Part shown: one piece after another, positions 49,001 to 62,600 of the stretch
Layout of the letters: every line of letters starts with the position of its first letter
Numbering within the stretch: the stretch's first letter is position 1
Assembly: GCF_051020765.1 (NCBI RefSeq)
Contig: NW_027469567.1
Span: forward strand, 1 to 64,000
Length of the DNA: 64,000 nucleotides
Direction: 5' to 3'
Origin: Lasioglossum baleicum
Taxonomy: Eukaryota; Arthropoda; Insecta; Hymenoptera; Halictidae
Program-made: the position numbers and the translations under genes
Notes under the pieces: generated by a model
Databases searched by the model: none
What the model saw: only the letters and a program-made list of their open reading frames with translations
Told to the model about the DNA's origin: nothing

Positions 49001-52000
49001 CCTACACGAATATGTAGTGCTCCAAAACGGCTTGACGGCTTGGTTTAATATTCAAGCCGTGAATTATGGAACCTGTTGCCCGTAGTGTTCAGCGGATATA
49101 CTTCCGGAACACCTGGCTTGCCGCTCCGAATTACATGATACGTCAAGCTATTGTCTTAGACGCTCAACTTTCAAGGGGAGTGCTATCGTTCTCGAATGGT
49201 TTGACCATCGACCTTATACATGAAGTTAAGGTGCCCGTCACAGCAATGAAAACTAGTTTCTATCTGTGAACACGAAGTTATCTTCTCGATGAAGCCGGTG
49301 AATTTCGCGGAAGGTAAGGACTTCGATAAATCGTTCGACCTTATACCAATTGGTAACGCTCTCAAACGCTATGACGCTGTGCTGTCGCATTCAAGCTGCG
49401 ATTTAAGGTGTCCATTGCCAAAAGAATTCCTCGGATTTCCTTCCGGAATACCTGATTTGACTCTCCGAATCACGGGATGGCGAAGCTATTGACAAAGACG
49501 TTTGACTCTGAAAAAAGGTGGAAACGTACTCGAATTGTTTGACATTCGAACATCTTATTCATACGTGAAATTAAGGTGTCCGTCAGTCCAACGTATACTA
49601 ATTTCTTTCCGTTTACTCGCTGCTGCGGTATAGGCTGTCGGTAGGTAAGGTAATAGGAAAACGATCGACTTTATGGCAATTGGTAACGTTCCCAAACGGT
49701 TTGACGCTCTACTTTAATATTCAGTCCGTTAGTTAAGGTGCTCATTACCAATAGTGTACAGCGGATTGACACCCGGCATACCTAATTAACCAGTCGGAAT
49801 AGCAGGATAGGTGAAGCTATCAAATTAACCGTTCGACTCAAAAAGAAGTTGGGATCGTTCTCGAACGGTTTGACTCTCGATAATTCTGTTCTTACAATAA
49901 AATATTGTGTGCTTCTACAATAACGTCTACTGACTTGTTTCCATGAACAATAAGTAAAACGCTGGCTACAGCGGATTAGGCTCTCTTATGGTAACGTTTT
50001 GGGTAAGAAGAATGACTTTATACGTATAGGTAATTTCTCCAACGATTTGAATCTTTACTTTAATATTCATACCGTGAATTAAAGTATCCATTGCAAAACT
50101 GTTCAGCAGATTTACTCTCGAAATACCTAATATGACTCTTGTAATCTTGGAAAGGGTGAAGCTATCTACTTGGCCGTTCGTCTCTCATAGAAGGTGGTAT
50201 CGCACAGGAACAGTTCTCCCCTTGATCTTCACATTCATACATGGAATTACGGAGCCCTTCACTGTAACGAATGCATATTTGTATCTCTGAATAAGACGTA
50301 ATACTCTACACTCACCGGGTTAAGTTCTCGGAGGGTAAGGTTTTCGGTAAAACTTTTGACATTATACCTATATGCAACGTTGTGCAAGTGTTCGACTCTG
50401 TACCTTATGATTCAAACAGAGAAGAAAAGTGTCCATTGCCAATAGAGAACGGCGGACTGGCTCTCGGAATATCTGGTTTAGCTATCGGAATAATAGGATA
50501 GGTGAAGTTATTGACTTAGCCGTTCGACTCGTTAAGAAAGTGGGAACGGTCTCGAACGATTTAACAGTCGGTCTTCTAATTCATTCACGAGACTAAGATT
50601 TGCGTCTGCTATAATGTTTACTAATTTGCAATCGAGAGCGCGACACTCGCTACAACGCGATGTGTTCTAGGAAGTTAATGCACTCGGTAAAAAGGAGGAC
50701 ATCATAAAAATTAGTAATGGTCTCCAATACTGCGACACCCTACTTTGATATTCATATCTCAAATTAAGGTGTCCATTGCATATACTGAACAACGGATTCT
50801 CGCCGTACACCCAGTTCGAATCTCGAAATCACTGGAAAGGTGATGCTAATGATTTAGCTGTGCGAAACTGACAGAAAGTAGTATCGTTCTGGAAGCGTTC
50901 ACATGCCGATCTTCATATTCATACATGAAATGAACGTGCCCGTCACTAAAAGGAGTAATGGGTTGTTTCCCTCAACAAGAAGTTAGACTATCGATATAGC
51001 AGCATAGGATGTCGGAGGGAATGGTCTTGGGTAAAAAGTTTGTCGCTATGCCAATAGGTAACGTCTGACAAAGATTTGACACGTCACTTTAAAATTCGTA
51101 CTGTGAATTAACGTGTCCATTGGTAATACAGCTCTGTGGATTCACTCCCGGAATACGTGGTCTGATCCTCTGAATCACAGGATAGGTGTACCTATTGGTG
51201 GAGCAGTTGGACTCTCGAAGAAGGAGGGAGCGTTCTCTCTCGGTCTGTCCATCGATCGTCATAATTACACTTGAAAATAAGGCGTCCCTCTACTAATTTC
51301 TTCCGGTGAACTCTAAGTAAGGCAGTCGTTACAGAGCGTTGGGTTCTTGGAAGGTAAGGCCTTCGGTATGTTGATTGACTCCATGCCAATTCATAACGTT
51401 CTACATCGGCTAGACTCTGCACTTTATTAATTTTACTGGGAACTATGGTGTATATCGACAATACTGTACAGCGGATATACTCCCGGAATACCTGGTTCGA
51501 CACTCGGAATCACAGTTTGGGTGAAGATATTGACTTTGCCCATCGACTCGCTAAGATGGTGGTATCGTTCTCTAACGATATTGTCCCCCGACCTTCTGTA
51601 TAATACATGTAATTATGGTGCCTGTCACTAAGATTTAGACTAATTTCTTTCCCTGTGCACGAAGTTATACTCTCGATGCAGCGGGTTAGTTTCTTGTATG
51701 GCAAGGTCTTCGGAACAACGTTTGACTTTGTACCAATCGGCTATGCACTAAAACTGTTCATGACTATACTTTTTTATTCAAACCGTGAATTAAGGTGCCA
51801 TCTGCCAATACCCATCAGTGGACTTACTTTCGGCTTTCCAGGGTTGCCTCTCGGAATCACGGGATGGCTGTTGCTATTTACATAGCCGTTCCTACCTCAC
51901 TGAAGGTCGTAACGTTCTCGAGCGGTTTGTCCCTCGATCGTCTAATTCGTGCACGAAATTAAGGTTCTCGTCAATTAAACGTATACCAGTTCGTACCTGT

Positions 52001-53650
52001 GAATACGGTGTTATACTCCCTATACAGCGAGTTATTTTTGGATGGAAAGGCATTCTGTATCAAGTTTGACCCTACACTTATAGGTATTTCTCTAGAACGA
52101 CTTGGTAGCCTGCTTTATTGTTGAAACCGTGAATTAAGGTGTCTATTGTCCATGCTGTTGAGCGGATTTGCTTTCGGAATTCCTGGTTTGTCTCTCCGAA
52201 TCAAGGAATAGGTGAAGCTACTGAAATAGCTGTGCGACTCTCGATGAAGCTGATAACGTTATCGATCGGTTTGCCACTCGACCTTCTAATTCATACATGA
52301 AAAAGATGTTGTCCGTCTGCTAATACTTCTCCTAATTTCCTTCCGTGAACACTAAGCATGACATTCGCTACAGCGGTTTCAGTACTAGGAAGGAAAGCTC
52401 TCTGGTAAGGAATAGGAAGTAGCATAAATTGATAACGTTCTCCAGCGGTTTGACGCAGTACTTTAATATTCATATAGTGCGTTGAGTTGTTTATTGCCAT
52501 TCCCGATCAGCGAGTTTACTCCAGGAATACCTAATTTGCCTCTCAGAATCACATGATAGCTGCAGCTATTGACTCAGTTGTGCGGCACTGAGATAAGTGT
52601 ATAACGATCTCGAACGGTTTGACACTACATCTAGTTATTCATTCATGAAAATAAGGGGCCAGCCACTAGAATGTTTACTAATTTGTATCTCTGATCACGA
52701 AGTTATACTCTCGAAACTGCGGGTTTGCTTCTCGGAACGCACAGCCTTCCGTGAAGAGTTAGACCATATACCAATAGGTACCGTTGAACAATCGAGTAAC
52801 TCTGTACTTTAATAATTACAGCTGGATGTAGGGTTTTTAACGCAAATACTGTACAGCGGATTTACTCCAGGAATACGTGGTTTGGATCTCGGAGACACAG
52901 GATGGGTGTAGCTATTGACTTAGTCGTTAGAATCTCAAAGAAGGTGGTATCGTTCTCGATCGTCATGAAACTCGATCTTCTTATTCATAATGAAATTAAT
53001 GTGCACGCCACAAAAACGATTCCAATTTCTTCCTCTCAACACGAAGTTATACTCTCGATACAGCGGGTTATCTTTTCGGAGGGTAAGGTCTTCGATAAAA
53101 CTTTTGACTTTATAGCTATTGGTAACGTTCTCAAACGGATTCACGATCTACTTCAATATTCAAACCGACAATTAAGGTGGCTTTTGTAAACAGTGTACAG
53201 CTTATTGACTATCGCAATACCCAGTTTGACTCTCGAAATCGCAGGACGGGTAAGGCTAATAACTAAGCCGTTCGATTCTCAACTAAGGTGGTAACGTTCA
53301 GGAACGCTTTGACACCCGATCTCTTCATTCATACATGAAATTAATCAGCTAGTCAGCAAAATGTATACTAATATCTTTCTCTGAACACGAAGTTACACTC
53401 TCGATTCGGCGTGTTAGCTTCTAGGGATATAAGGTTTTCCGTAAAAGGTCTGTATGTATACCAGCGGGTGCCGACCTTCAACGGGTTGACGGTCTGCTTT
53501 AATATTCATAGCGTGGATTAAGGTGACTATTGCCATTACGCTCCAGCGGATTTATCTCCGGGTACCTGATTTGTCTCTCGGAACTACAGGATTGGTGAAG
53601 ATATTGACTTACCCGTTCGAATCTCAAAGAAGGTTGCAACATTCGCGAAT
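46030..53650 (-). repeat. Satellite family B, block 2, second reverse segment (about 22 monomers)
   Basis: Reverse B monomers throughout, with landmarks GGTGTCTATTGCCAATAC, GGATAGGTGAAGCTATTGAC and GGTAACGTTCTCGAACGG. A deletion of about 85 bp is seen near 46232 (TTGATTCGCTAAAC joined to AGTATGCCGTTAAGCCAATTGG). Otherwise it is regular and non-coding. Confidence 0.92.
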
Positions 53651-53690
53651 GAATTAAAAGATCGAGAATCAAACCATTTGAGAACGTTAC
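53640..53690. other. Polarity switch in satellite B with half-unit jump
   Basis: Reverse B ends at GGTTGCAACATTCGCGAA. Forward B starts at TGAATTAAAAGATCGAGAATC, which should lead into half 1, but it is followed at the box (AAACCATTTGAGAACGTTACC) by half 2 (AATAGCTATAATG). Thus an orientation change and a half-1 loss sit within 50 bp of each other. Confidence 0.75.
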
Positions 53691-56600
53691 CAATAGCTAT
53701 AATGAAAAAAGGTTTACCGAAGACCTTACCCTCTGAAAAGATTACCCGCTACATTGGGAGTATAACTTCGTGTTCAGAGGAAGAAATTGAAAAACATTTT
53801 TGTGACGGGCACAATAATTTCATTATGTATAAGAAGATCGAATGTCAAGCCGCCGCGAACTTTGTGACCTTGTGTGAGAGCCGAACGGCTAAATGTGTAG
53901 CTTCACCTATCCTGAGATTCCGAGAGTCAAATCAGGTATACTAGAGTAAATCCGCTCAACAGTATTCTCAATAGATACCATAATTCAGGGTTTGAATATG
54001 AATGCAGACCGCCAAACCGTTTCAGAGCATCGGCAATTGATATAAAGTCAATCACATTACTGGTGGCCTTACATTTGACTAAGCTATCCTGCCGTATCGA
54101 GAGTATAACTTCGTGTTTAGAGAACGAAATTAGTCTCCATTTCAGTAACGGCCACCTTAACTTCATGTATGAATTAGAATATGGAAGGTCAAACACAACG
54201 GGAACGTTATCACCTTATGCGAGTGTTGAATGGCTAAGTCAATAGCTTCGCATATCCTGTGATACGGAGAGGCAAACCAGTTATTTAGGAGTAAATCCGC
54301 TGAATAGTGTTAGAAATAGGCACCTCAATTCACGGTTTGAATATTAATACAGACCATCAGTCCGGGATGGAACGTTGCTAATTGCAATAAATTCCAACGT
54401 GTTACCGAAGACCTTACACCCCGAAATGCTATTCCGCTGTACCGGGAGTATAACTTCATGTTCAGAGATGGAAATTATTAGTCACTTCAGTGACGGACAC
54501 CTTAATTGCATGTATGAATTAGATCACCTGGTGTCAAACAGTGTGAAAAGATTACCACTTTCTTTGAGTGTCGAACAGCTAATTCAATAGCTTCACCTAT
54601 CCTGTTATTGTATGAGTCAAACCAGACATTGCGGGAGTGAATACGCTGAACTGTACTTGTAACAGACACTTCAGTTCACGGTTTGCATGTTATAGTGGAG
54701 CGTCAATCCGACTGGAAACGTTACCAATTGCTGGAAAGTGAAAGGTTTTACAGAACACTTTACCCTCTGAAAAATTACCACATTCATTGAGAGACGGACG
54801 GCAAAGTCAATTACTTCCCCCAACCTGAGATTCCGAGACTCATACTAACTATTTCGGTAGTAAATTGGCTTAACGGTATTGGGAATAGACACCTCAATTC
54901 ACGGATTGAATGTTAAAGTAGAGCGACAAACCGTTCGAGACGTTACCAATTGGTATAAGGTCAAACGTTCTACCGTAGGCGTTAACTTCCGCGAACCTCA
55001 CCCGCCACATCGAGACTACATATTCGCGATCGGTGAAAAATATTAGTATTCATATCAGTGACGGGCACTTTTACTACAAGTATAAATCTGAAGAGCGGTG
55101 GTGAAACCGATCGAAACCGTTACCACCATCTTTCAGAGTCGAACGGCTGTGTCAATTGCTTCACCAATAGCTGCGATTTCAAGAGACAAAACCAGATATT
55201 CCTGACGTAAATACGCTGCACACAGTATTGCAATGAACTCCATAATTCGCAGACTGAATATTAAAATAGAATGTCACATCGTGTGAGAACGGTACTAATT
55301 CCTATAAATTCAATCGTTTTACCGAATTCCTTACCGCACGAGGAGCTAATCCGCTGTATCGTGAGTGTAGCTACGCGGTAGTGAAACGCATTAGTATACA
55401 ATTTCGTGACGTCACCTTTAATTCTCGGACGATAGCTTACAATATCTTCACCTATCCAGAGATTCCGAAAGTGAAGCTATGTATTCCGGGAGCAAATCCA
55501 CTGAACGGTATTGGCTTTGTATTTATAGCAGAGGGTCAATAATTTTGCGAACGTTACCAATTGATATAAAGTCCAACGATTTACTCATGACTTCGCCCAC
55601 CGATAGCCTAACCCATTGAGTCGAGTGTATAACATCCTGTTCAGAGGAACAAATTAATTTACATTTTAGAGGCAGTGACCTTAATTTCATGTATTAATTA
55701 GAAGATCGAGGGTAAAACCGTTCGAGAACGATACTACCTTCTGTGCGTGACGGACGGCTAAGTGTATAGCTTCATCTATACTGTGGACTCCGAGAGTCCA
55801 GCAAGGTCTTCCGGGCGTACATCCGCTGGAGAGTATTGGCAATACACACCGTAATTTACAGTGTAAATAGCAATGTGGAAATTGGAACATCGATGAATGT
55901 TATTTACTGATATAGGCTCAAACTTTTTACCGGATACCTTACCGTCCGAGAACTTAAGCCGCTGCGGCAAGTGTCTTGCTTAGTGTTCATGGATTCAAAT
56001 TAGTGTATACTTCAGCAGACGGACTTTATAAATGCATGTATTAATAGGAAGGTGCAGGGTCAAATTGTTCGAAAACGTTACCCCCTATTTCGACAATGGC
56101 ATGACTAAGGCAATAGCTTCACTGATCATATGATTCCGTGAGTCAGTTGAGTAATTACCGTAGTAAGTTCGCTGAATAGTATTGGTAATAGACACCTAAA
56201 TTCAAGGTATGAATATTGGAGAAGAGAGTCAATCCGTCGGAGGACAGTAACAACCCCGTATAATGTCATTCTTTTTACCGAATACCTTACATTCTGAGGA
56301 CATAACGCGCTGTATCGAGATAATAATTACGTGTGCAAGGAAACAAATTAGTAGGCCCTTTAGTGCCGTAGACCTTAATTTCATGCACGAATTAGACGGA
56401 CGACGGACAAAACGATCCACAACGTTAGCACCTTCTCGAGAGCCGAATTTCTAGATAAATAGCTACACCTATCCTGTATTTCCGAAGGTCAAACAAGGTA
56501 TTCCGGTAGTCAAACCGGCGTATACATCTGGCATGGGACATCTTAATTCACGGTATGAATATTAAGGTAGAGGGACGAACCTTTGTATAACTTCTCCAAT

Positions 56601-59600
56601 GGGTGTAGTGTCAAACTTTACAGAGGAGGCCTCACCTACCGCGAAACAAACCCGCCGTACCGAGACTATGACTTTCAGCTCGGACAAACACATTAGTATA
56701 CATTTGAGTGACGGGCTCCTTAATTTCATGCGCGGATTAGAAGATCGAGGGTCAAACCGATCGAGAAAGTTACCTCCTTCATTGTAAAATCGCACACATA
56801 ACACAACAGCTTCACCTATCATGTGGTTATGAGAGTCACACTAGGTACACCAGGAGTATATCCGCTGAAGAGTATTGGCAATGGACACCTTAATTCACGG
56901 ATTCAATATTAAAGTAGTGCGCGAAACTGCATGAGTGCGTAACCAATTGGTATATAGTCAATCGTTTTAGTTTAAACGGAACCAAAGAAGTACACATTGT
57001 TGGGTCTGGCACCCTAATTTCATGTACCAATGAACATATAGAGAGGCAAACCGTTCCAGGACGTTACCACCTTCGTTCAAATTCGAACGGCAGAGTCAAC
57101 AGCTTCACATGTTTTTCTGATTCTGAGAGTCAAGCCTTGTATTCCAGGAGTAAATCCGCTGAACATTATTGACAATAGATACAATAATTCACGGTATGAA
57201 CATTAAAGTTGAGCATAAAACCGTTTGTGAACGTTACCATTTGACATAACGATATAATATTTACATTATACCTTACCTTCAGAGAACATAATTCGCTGAA
57301 CCACGGGTATAACTTCATGTTCAGCAAATCAAATTAGTACACATTTTAGTCACGGGCATCGTAATATCATGTATGAATTAGAAGGTCGAATGTCAAACCG
57401 ATCGAGAACGTTACGGCCTTCTGTGAGAAACGAACAGCTATAACAATAGCAACACCTATCCTGTGATTCGGAGAGTCCAGCCTTGTAAATCCGTTTGTGA
57501 ACGTTACCAATTGGCATAACTGCATACTATTTGCCTGATCCCTTACCCATCGTGAATATAATCAGCGGTATCGAGAGTATAACTTCGTGTTGCGATAAAT
57601 GAACTCGAATACAATTTAGTGACGAGCACCGAAATTTCATGCATGAATTAGGAGATCGATTGTCAGACCGATCGGGAACGTTACCTCATTCACTGAGAGA
57701 CGGACGGCTAAGTCAATAGCTACACTTATCCTGTGATTCCGAGAGAAAAACTAGGTATTCCGTGACGAAATAAGATGAACATTGTGGCATTTGTCACCTT
57801 AATTCATAGTCTGAGTACGAAAGTAGTTCCGTTTGAGAATTGTTAAACCGTTAGGGGAACGATACCGCCTTTTTTGTGAGTCGATCGGATAAGTCAGCAG
57901 TTTTACCTGTCCTGTGTCTCGGAAGGACGAACCAGGGCATTCCGAGAGCCACAGAACTGCACATTATTGGCAACGGACATCTTAATCCACGGAATGAATG
58001 TTAAGGTACACAGTCGATCCCTTGTAGAACGCTACCTATGGGTGTAATGTCAAAAGTATTAGTGAAGAACTTACCGTCCATGAACCTAACCCGCTGCATC
58101 GAGAGTACATCCTCCTGTTCAGAGCCGGAAATCAGTCTTCGTTTCCGTGACGGGCACCTTAACTTCATGTAAAAACTAGAAGATGGATGGCCAAACCGTA
58201 CGGGAACGTTATCATATTCTTTGAGTGTACGAACAGCGAAGTCAAATGCTTCACGTAACCAGCGATTCCGAGAGTGAAACAAGATATTCCGGGATTAAAT
58301 CCACTGAACAGTCTTTGCAACAGACACATTAAATCACGTTATGAATACTTAGCTTGAGATTTCAACTGACGGAGAGGATTACCAATTGCTCTGCATCCAT
58401 TGTTTTTATCCAATTCCTTACCTTCCGAGAACCCATCCCGCTGCAGCGATTGTGTTCCTTAGTTCTCACGTTTTCAAATTAGTGAACATTTTTTTATACG
58501 GACACATTACTCTCATTCATATATAGGAACATCAAGGGCAAACAAAGCGAGATCGTTGCCACCTTCATTCAGAGTAACACATCGCAGTGAATATCTAAAC
58601 CCATCCTCTGATTCCGAGAGTCAAATAAGGTATTCCGGGATTAAATCTCCTGTACAGCATAGACAATAGATATCCTAATTCACGGAATTAATATTAAGGT
58701 ACATAGTAAAGCCGTTGATGAACGTTACCTATTAGTATGCTGTTAAACTTTTTATCGAATACCATGTCCAACGAGAACCTAACCCGCCGTAGGTAGTGTC
58801 ATGCTCAGTGTTGACGGAAAAATAATAGTAGATACTTCAGCAGTGGGACACCTTGTTTTCGTGTTTGAGTAGCAGAATCAAAAGTCAAATCGTTGGAGAA
58901 CCACCTCCTCTGCGAATGGTACAGCTGCGTCAATACCTTCAACTGTCATGCGATACCGAGAGCCAAACCAGTTATTCCGGCATTATATCCGCTGGTCAGT
59001 ATTGGCAATTGACACCTCAATTCGCGGAATCAATATTAAAATAGAGCGTCACACTGTGTGAGAGCGATACCAATTGCTATAAAGTAAAACTTATTACCGA
59101 ATTCCATGCCGTTCGAGAAGATAGCCCTCCGTTTCATGAGAATGGCTACCGGCATAGAGAAGCACATTAGTAATCATCTTAGTGACGGGGACCTTAATTC
59201 CATTAGGAATAAGAAGATAGAGGGTCAAGCCGTTCGAGAAACTTGCCACATTCATTGAGATTCGAACGGATAAGTCAATAGTTCCACATATCCTGTGATC
59301 CTATGGGTCAATCCTAGCGTTCATGGAGTAAATTCGCAGTAATGCATCGGCAACAGACGCCATATTTCTCGGTCTGATCGTTAAAGTGAATCGTTATCTC
59401 GTTTGAGAACGTTACCAATTGCTGACAAGTCGAACGATTTACCGAAGACATTACGCTCTGAAAAAATATCCCGCTGGATCTGGAGTATAACATCCTGTTC
59501 AGAGGGTGGAATAAGTACATATTTTAGAGACGGGCACCTTAACATCATGCACGAGTCAAAAGGCTCTTGGCCAAACCGCTCGAGAACGTTGCTGCTTCCG

Positions 59601-62600
59601 TGAGAGACGAACGTCTAAGTCAATGGCTATACCTATCCGGCGATTCCGAGTGTCAAACCAGGTATTCCGTGAGTAAATCCACTGAGCAGTGTTGGGAATA
59701 GACACCTTATTTCTCAGTTTTAATGTTAAAGTAGAGCGTCATGCTGCTTGAGAAGGTAACCAATTGCGATAAAGGCAATCGTTCTACAGTATGACGTACC
59801 ACCAGAGAACCTCACCCGCCTCATAGAGAGTGTAACTTCGCAGTCAGAGAATGAAATCAGTGAACATTTTAGTGACGGGGCCATAATTTCATTATGAATA
59901 AGAAAATCGGGGGTCAAGCCGTTCGCGAATGTTATCACCTTCTTTGAGAGACAAACGGCTAAGTCAATATCTTCACCTATCCTGTGATTCGGATAGTCAA
60001 ACCAAGTGTCGCTGCAGTAAATTCGCTAACCAGTATTGCCAATAGACACATTTATTCACGGAGTGAATATTAATGTATTGCGTCAAACCGATTGAGATCA
60101 TTGCCCATTAGTATAAAGTCAAACAATTTACCGCTGGTCTTACACTAGGAGAAGCAAACTAGCCGCTTCGAGTGTATAACTTCGAGTTCAGACTATATAT
60201 TTTATTGCTGGGCACCTTTATTTCATGATTGAAGTAGACGATCGATAGTCAGGCGGATCAATATCGTTAACACCTTCTGTGAGAGATGAACGGCTATGAC
60301 AGACTTCGCCTATCCTGTCATTCCATGAGTAAAACCAGGTATGCCGGGAGTAAATCCGCTGAAGAGTTTGCAATAGACACCATAGTTCACGGTATGTATA
60401 TTAATGTAGAGCGTAAATCGGTTTGCCAAAGCTACCAATTGATATAAAGTCAAACGCTTTACTGAAGGGCTTACCCACCGAAAGTCTATCGCGCTGTACC
60501 GAGAGAGTATCTTTAAGATCACTGAAGCAAATTAGTATATAATTAAGTAACCCGACCCTCAATTCCACGTGTGAATTATAAGATTAAGTGTCGAACCCTT
60601 TGAGAACGTGACCAACATCCATGAGAATATAACTGCTAAGTCAATAGCATCACCTACCATGTGATAACGAGAGTCCAACCAAGAATTCCGGTAGTAATTG
60701 CGCAGTTCAGGATTGACAATCGACATCTTAATTCACCGTATTAATATAAAAGTACTTAGACAAACCGTTGTAGAACGCTTCCTACTTGTATAGGATTAAA
60801 CTATCAACCGATGGCCCTACCATCCGAGAAACTAACCCGCTGTGTCGAGAGTATAACTGCGTGTTCAGAGAAGCAAATTTGTAACGAATTTTGTCAGGTG
60901 CACCTTAATTTCATGAATCAATAAGAAGATCGAGGGTGACACTGTTCGACAACGTTACCAACTTTATTGAGCGTCGCATATGTAAGGAAATACCTTCACC
61001 TATCCTGTGATTCCGGGAGTCAAACCAGTGGAACAAATTGCTATAAATTTTAGCGACGGGCACCTTAATTTCATGAATGAATTGGAAGATCGATGGTCAA
61101 ACCGTTCCAGATCGATACCACCTTCTCCTAGGGACGAACTGCTAATTCAATAGCCTCACCTATCCTGTGATTCCGTGAGTTGAACGAGGTATTCGGGGAG
61201 CAAATCCGCTGAATAGTTCTGGCAATACACACCTAATATCTCGCATGTGCATTAAAGTAAGAAGACAAATCCCCAGAGAACGATACGTATTGGTATACAG
61301 TCAAAGTTTTTACCGAAAGCCTTTCCTTCGATGCAGCTAACCGGCCACGTCGAGAGTATAACTTCGTGTTCAGAGAAACCCATTGGTATACATTTTCGTG
61401 ATAGGCTCCACTGTTTCCAGTATGAAATACAAAATCGAGGGTCAAACCGTTCCAAATCGTTACCACGTTCTTTGAGAGACACTGCTATGTCATTTGCATC
61501 ACCCATCCAGTTATTCAACGACTCAAACCAGGTATTCCGGTAGTGCATCCATAGTGCAGTATTACCAATTGTCACGTTAATTCATGTTACGAATATTATA
61601 GTGCAGTGTCAAACCATTGCCCAACGTTACACATTGGTATCGCGCCAAACACCTTAGCGATGGCCATACCTTCGGAGAAGATAACTCGCCGTATCTTCAG
61701 TATAGCGTCGTGTTCAGAGATCGAAATTAGTATTCATTTCAGTGAATGTCACCTAGATTTCATGTATGAGTTAGTAGATTAAGCGCCAAACAGTTCAAGA
61801 ACGTTACCACCTTCTCTGTGAGACGAACGGCCAAGTCCATAATTTCACCTATCCTGTGATTCCGAAAGACAAACCAGATATGCCGGGTTTAAATCCGCGG
61901 AACAGTTTTGGCCCTAGACACCATAAATGACGGATTGAATATTAAAGTATAGCGTGAAACCGTTTGCGAACGTTACCATCTTGTATAACGTCAATCGTTG
62001 TTCCGAAGACCTTGCCACACGAGAAACTAACACGCTGCATCAAGAGCATAACTGCGTATACAGGGAAACAAATTATTCTAAATCTTAGTGACAGGCACCA
62101 TAATTTCATGTATTGTATAGAAGGTCGAGGGTCAATATCGTTAGAGACCGATACCTCCTTCATAGCGAGTCGACGGGCAAAGTCAACAGCTTCACACATA
62201 CTGTGATTCTATGAAACGAGCAAGGTATTCCGGGAGTAAATCCGCTGGACAGTATTGGCGATATACACCATAGTTCCATGTATAAGTATTAAAGAGCAGA
62301 GTCAACCCGTTGTAGAACGTTACGAATTGGCATTAAGTGAAACCCTTTACCCATGGACTTACCTTCCAAGAACCCAGTCCGCTGCAGAGATTGGCTTGCT
62401 TAGTGTCCACTGGAAGAAATTAGTAGAGGGACACCTTATTTTTAAGTATAATTATGTCGATCGATGGACAAACCGAGGGAGAACTCTACCTTCAACGTCG
62501 AGAGTCCAACTGCTAAATCAATAGATACACCTATCTTGTGATTCCGAGGAACAAACCACTTATTCTGGGAGTGAATCCACAGAGCTGCATTACCAATGGA

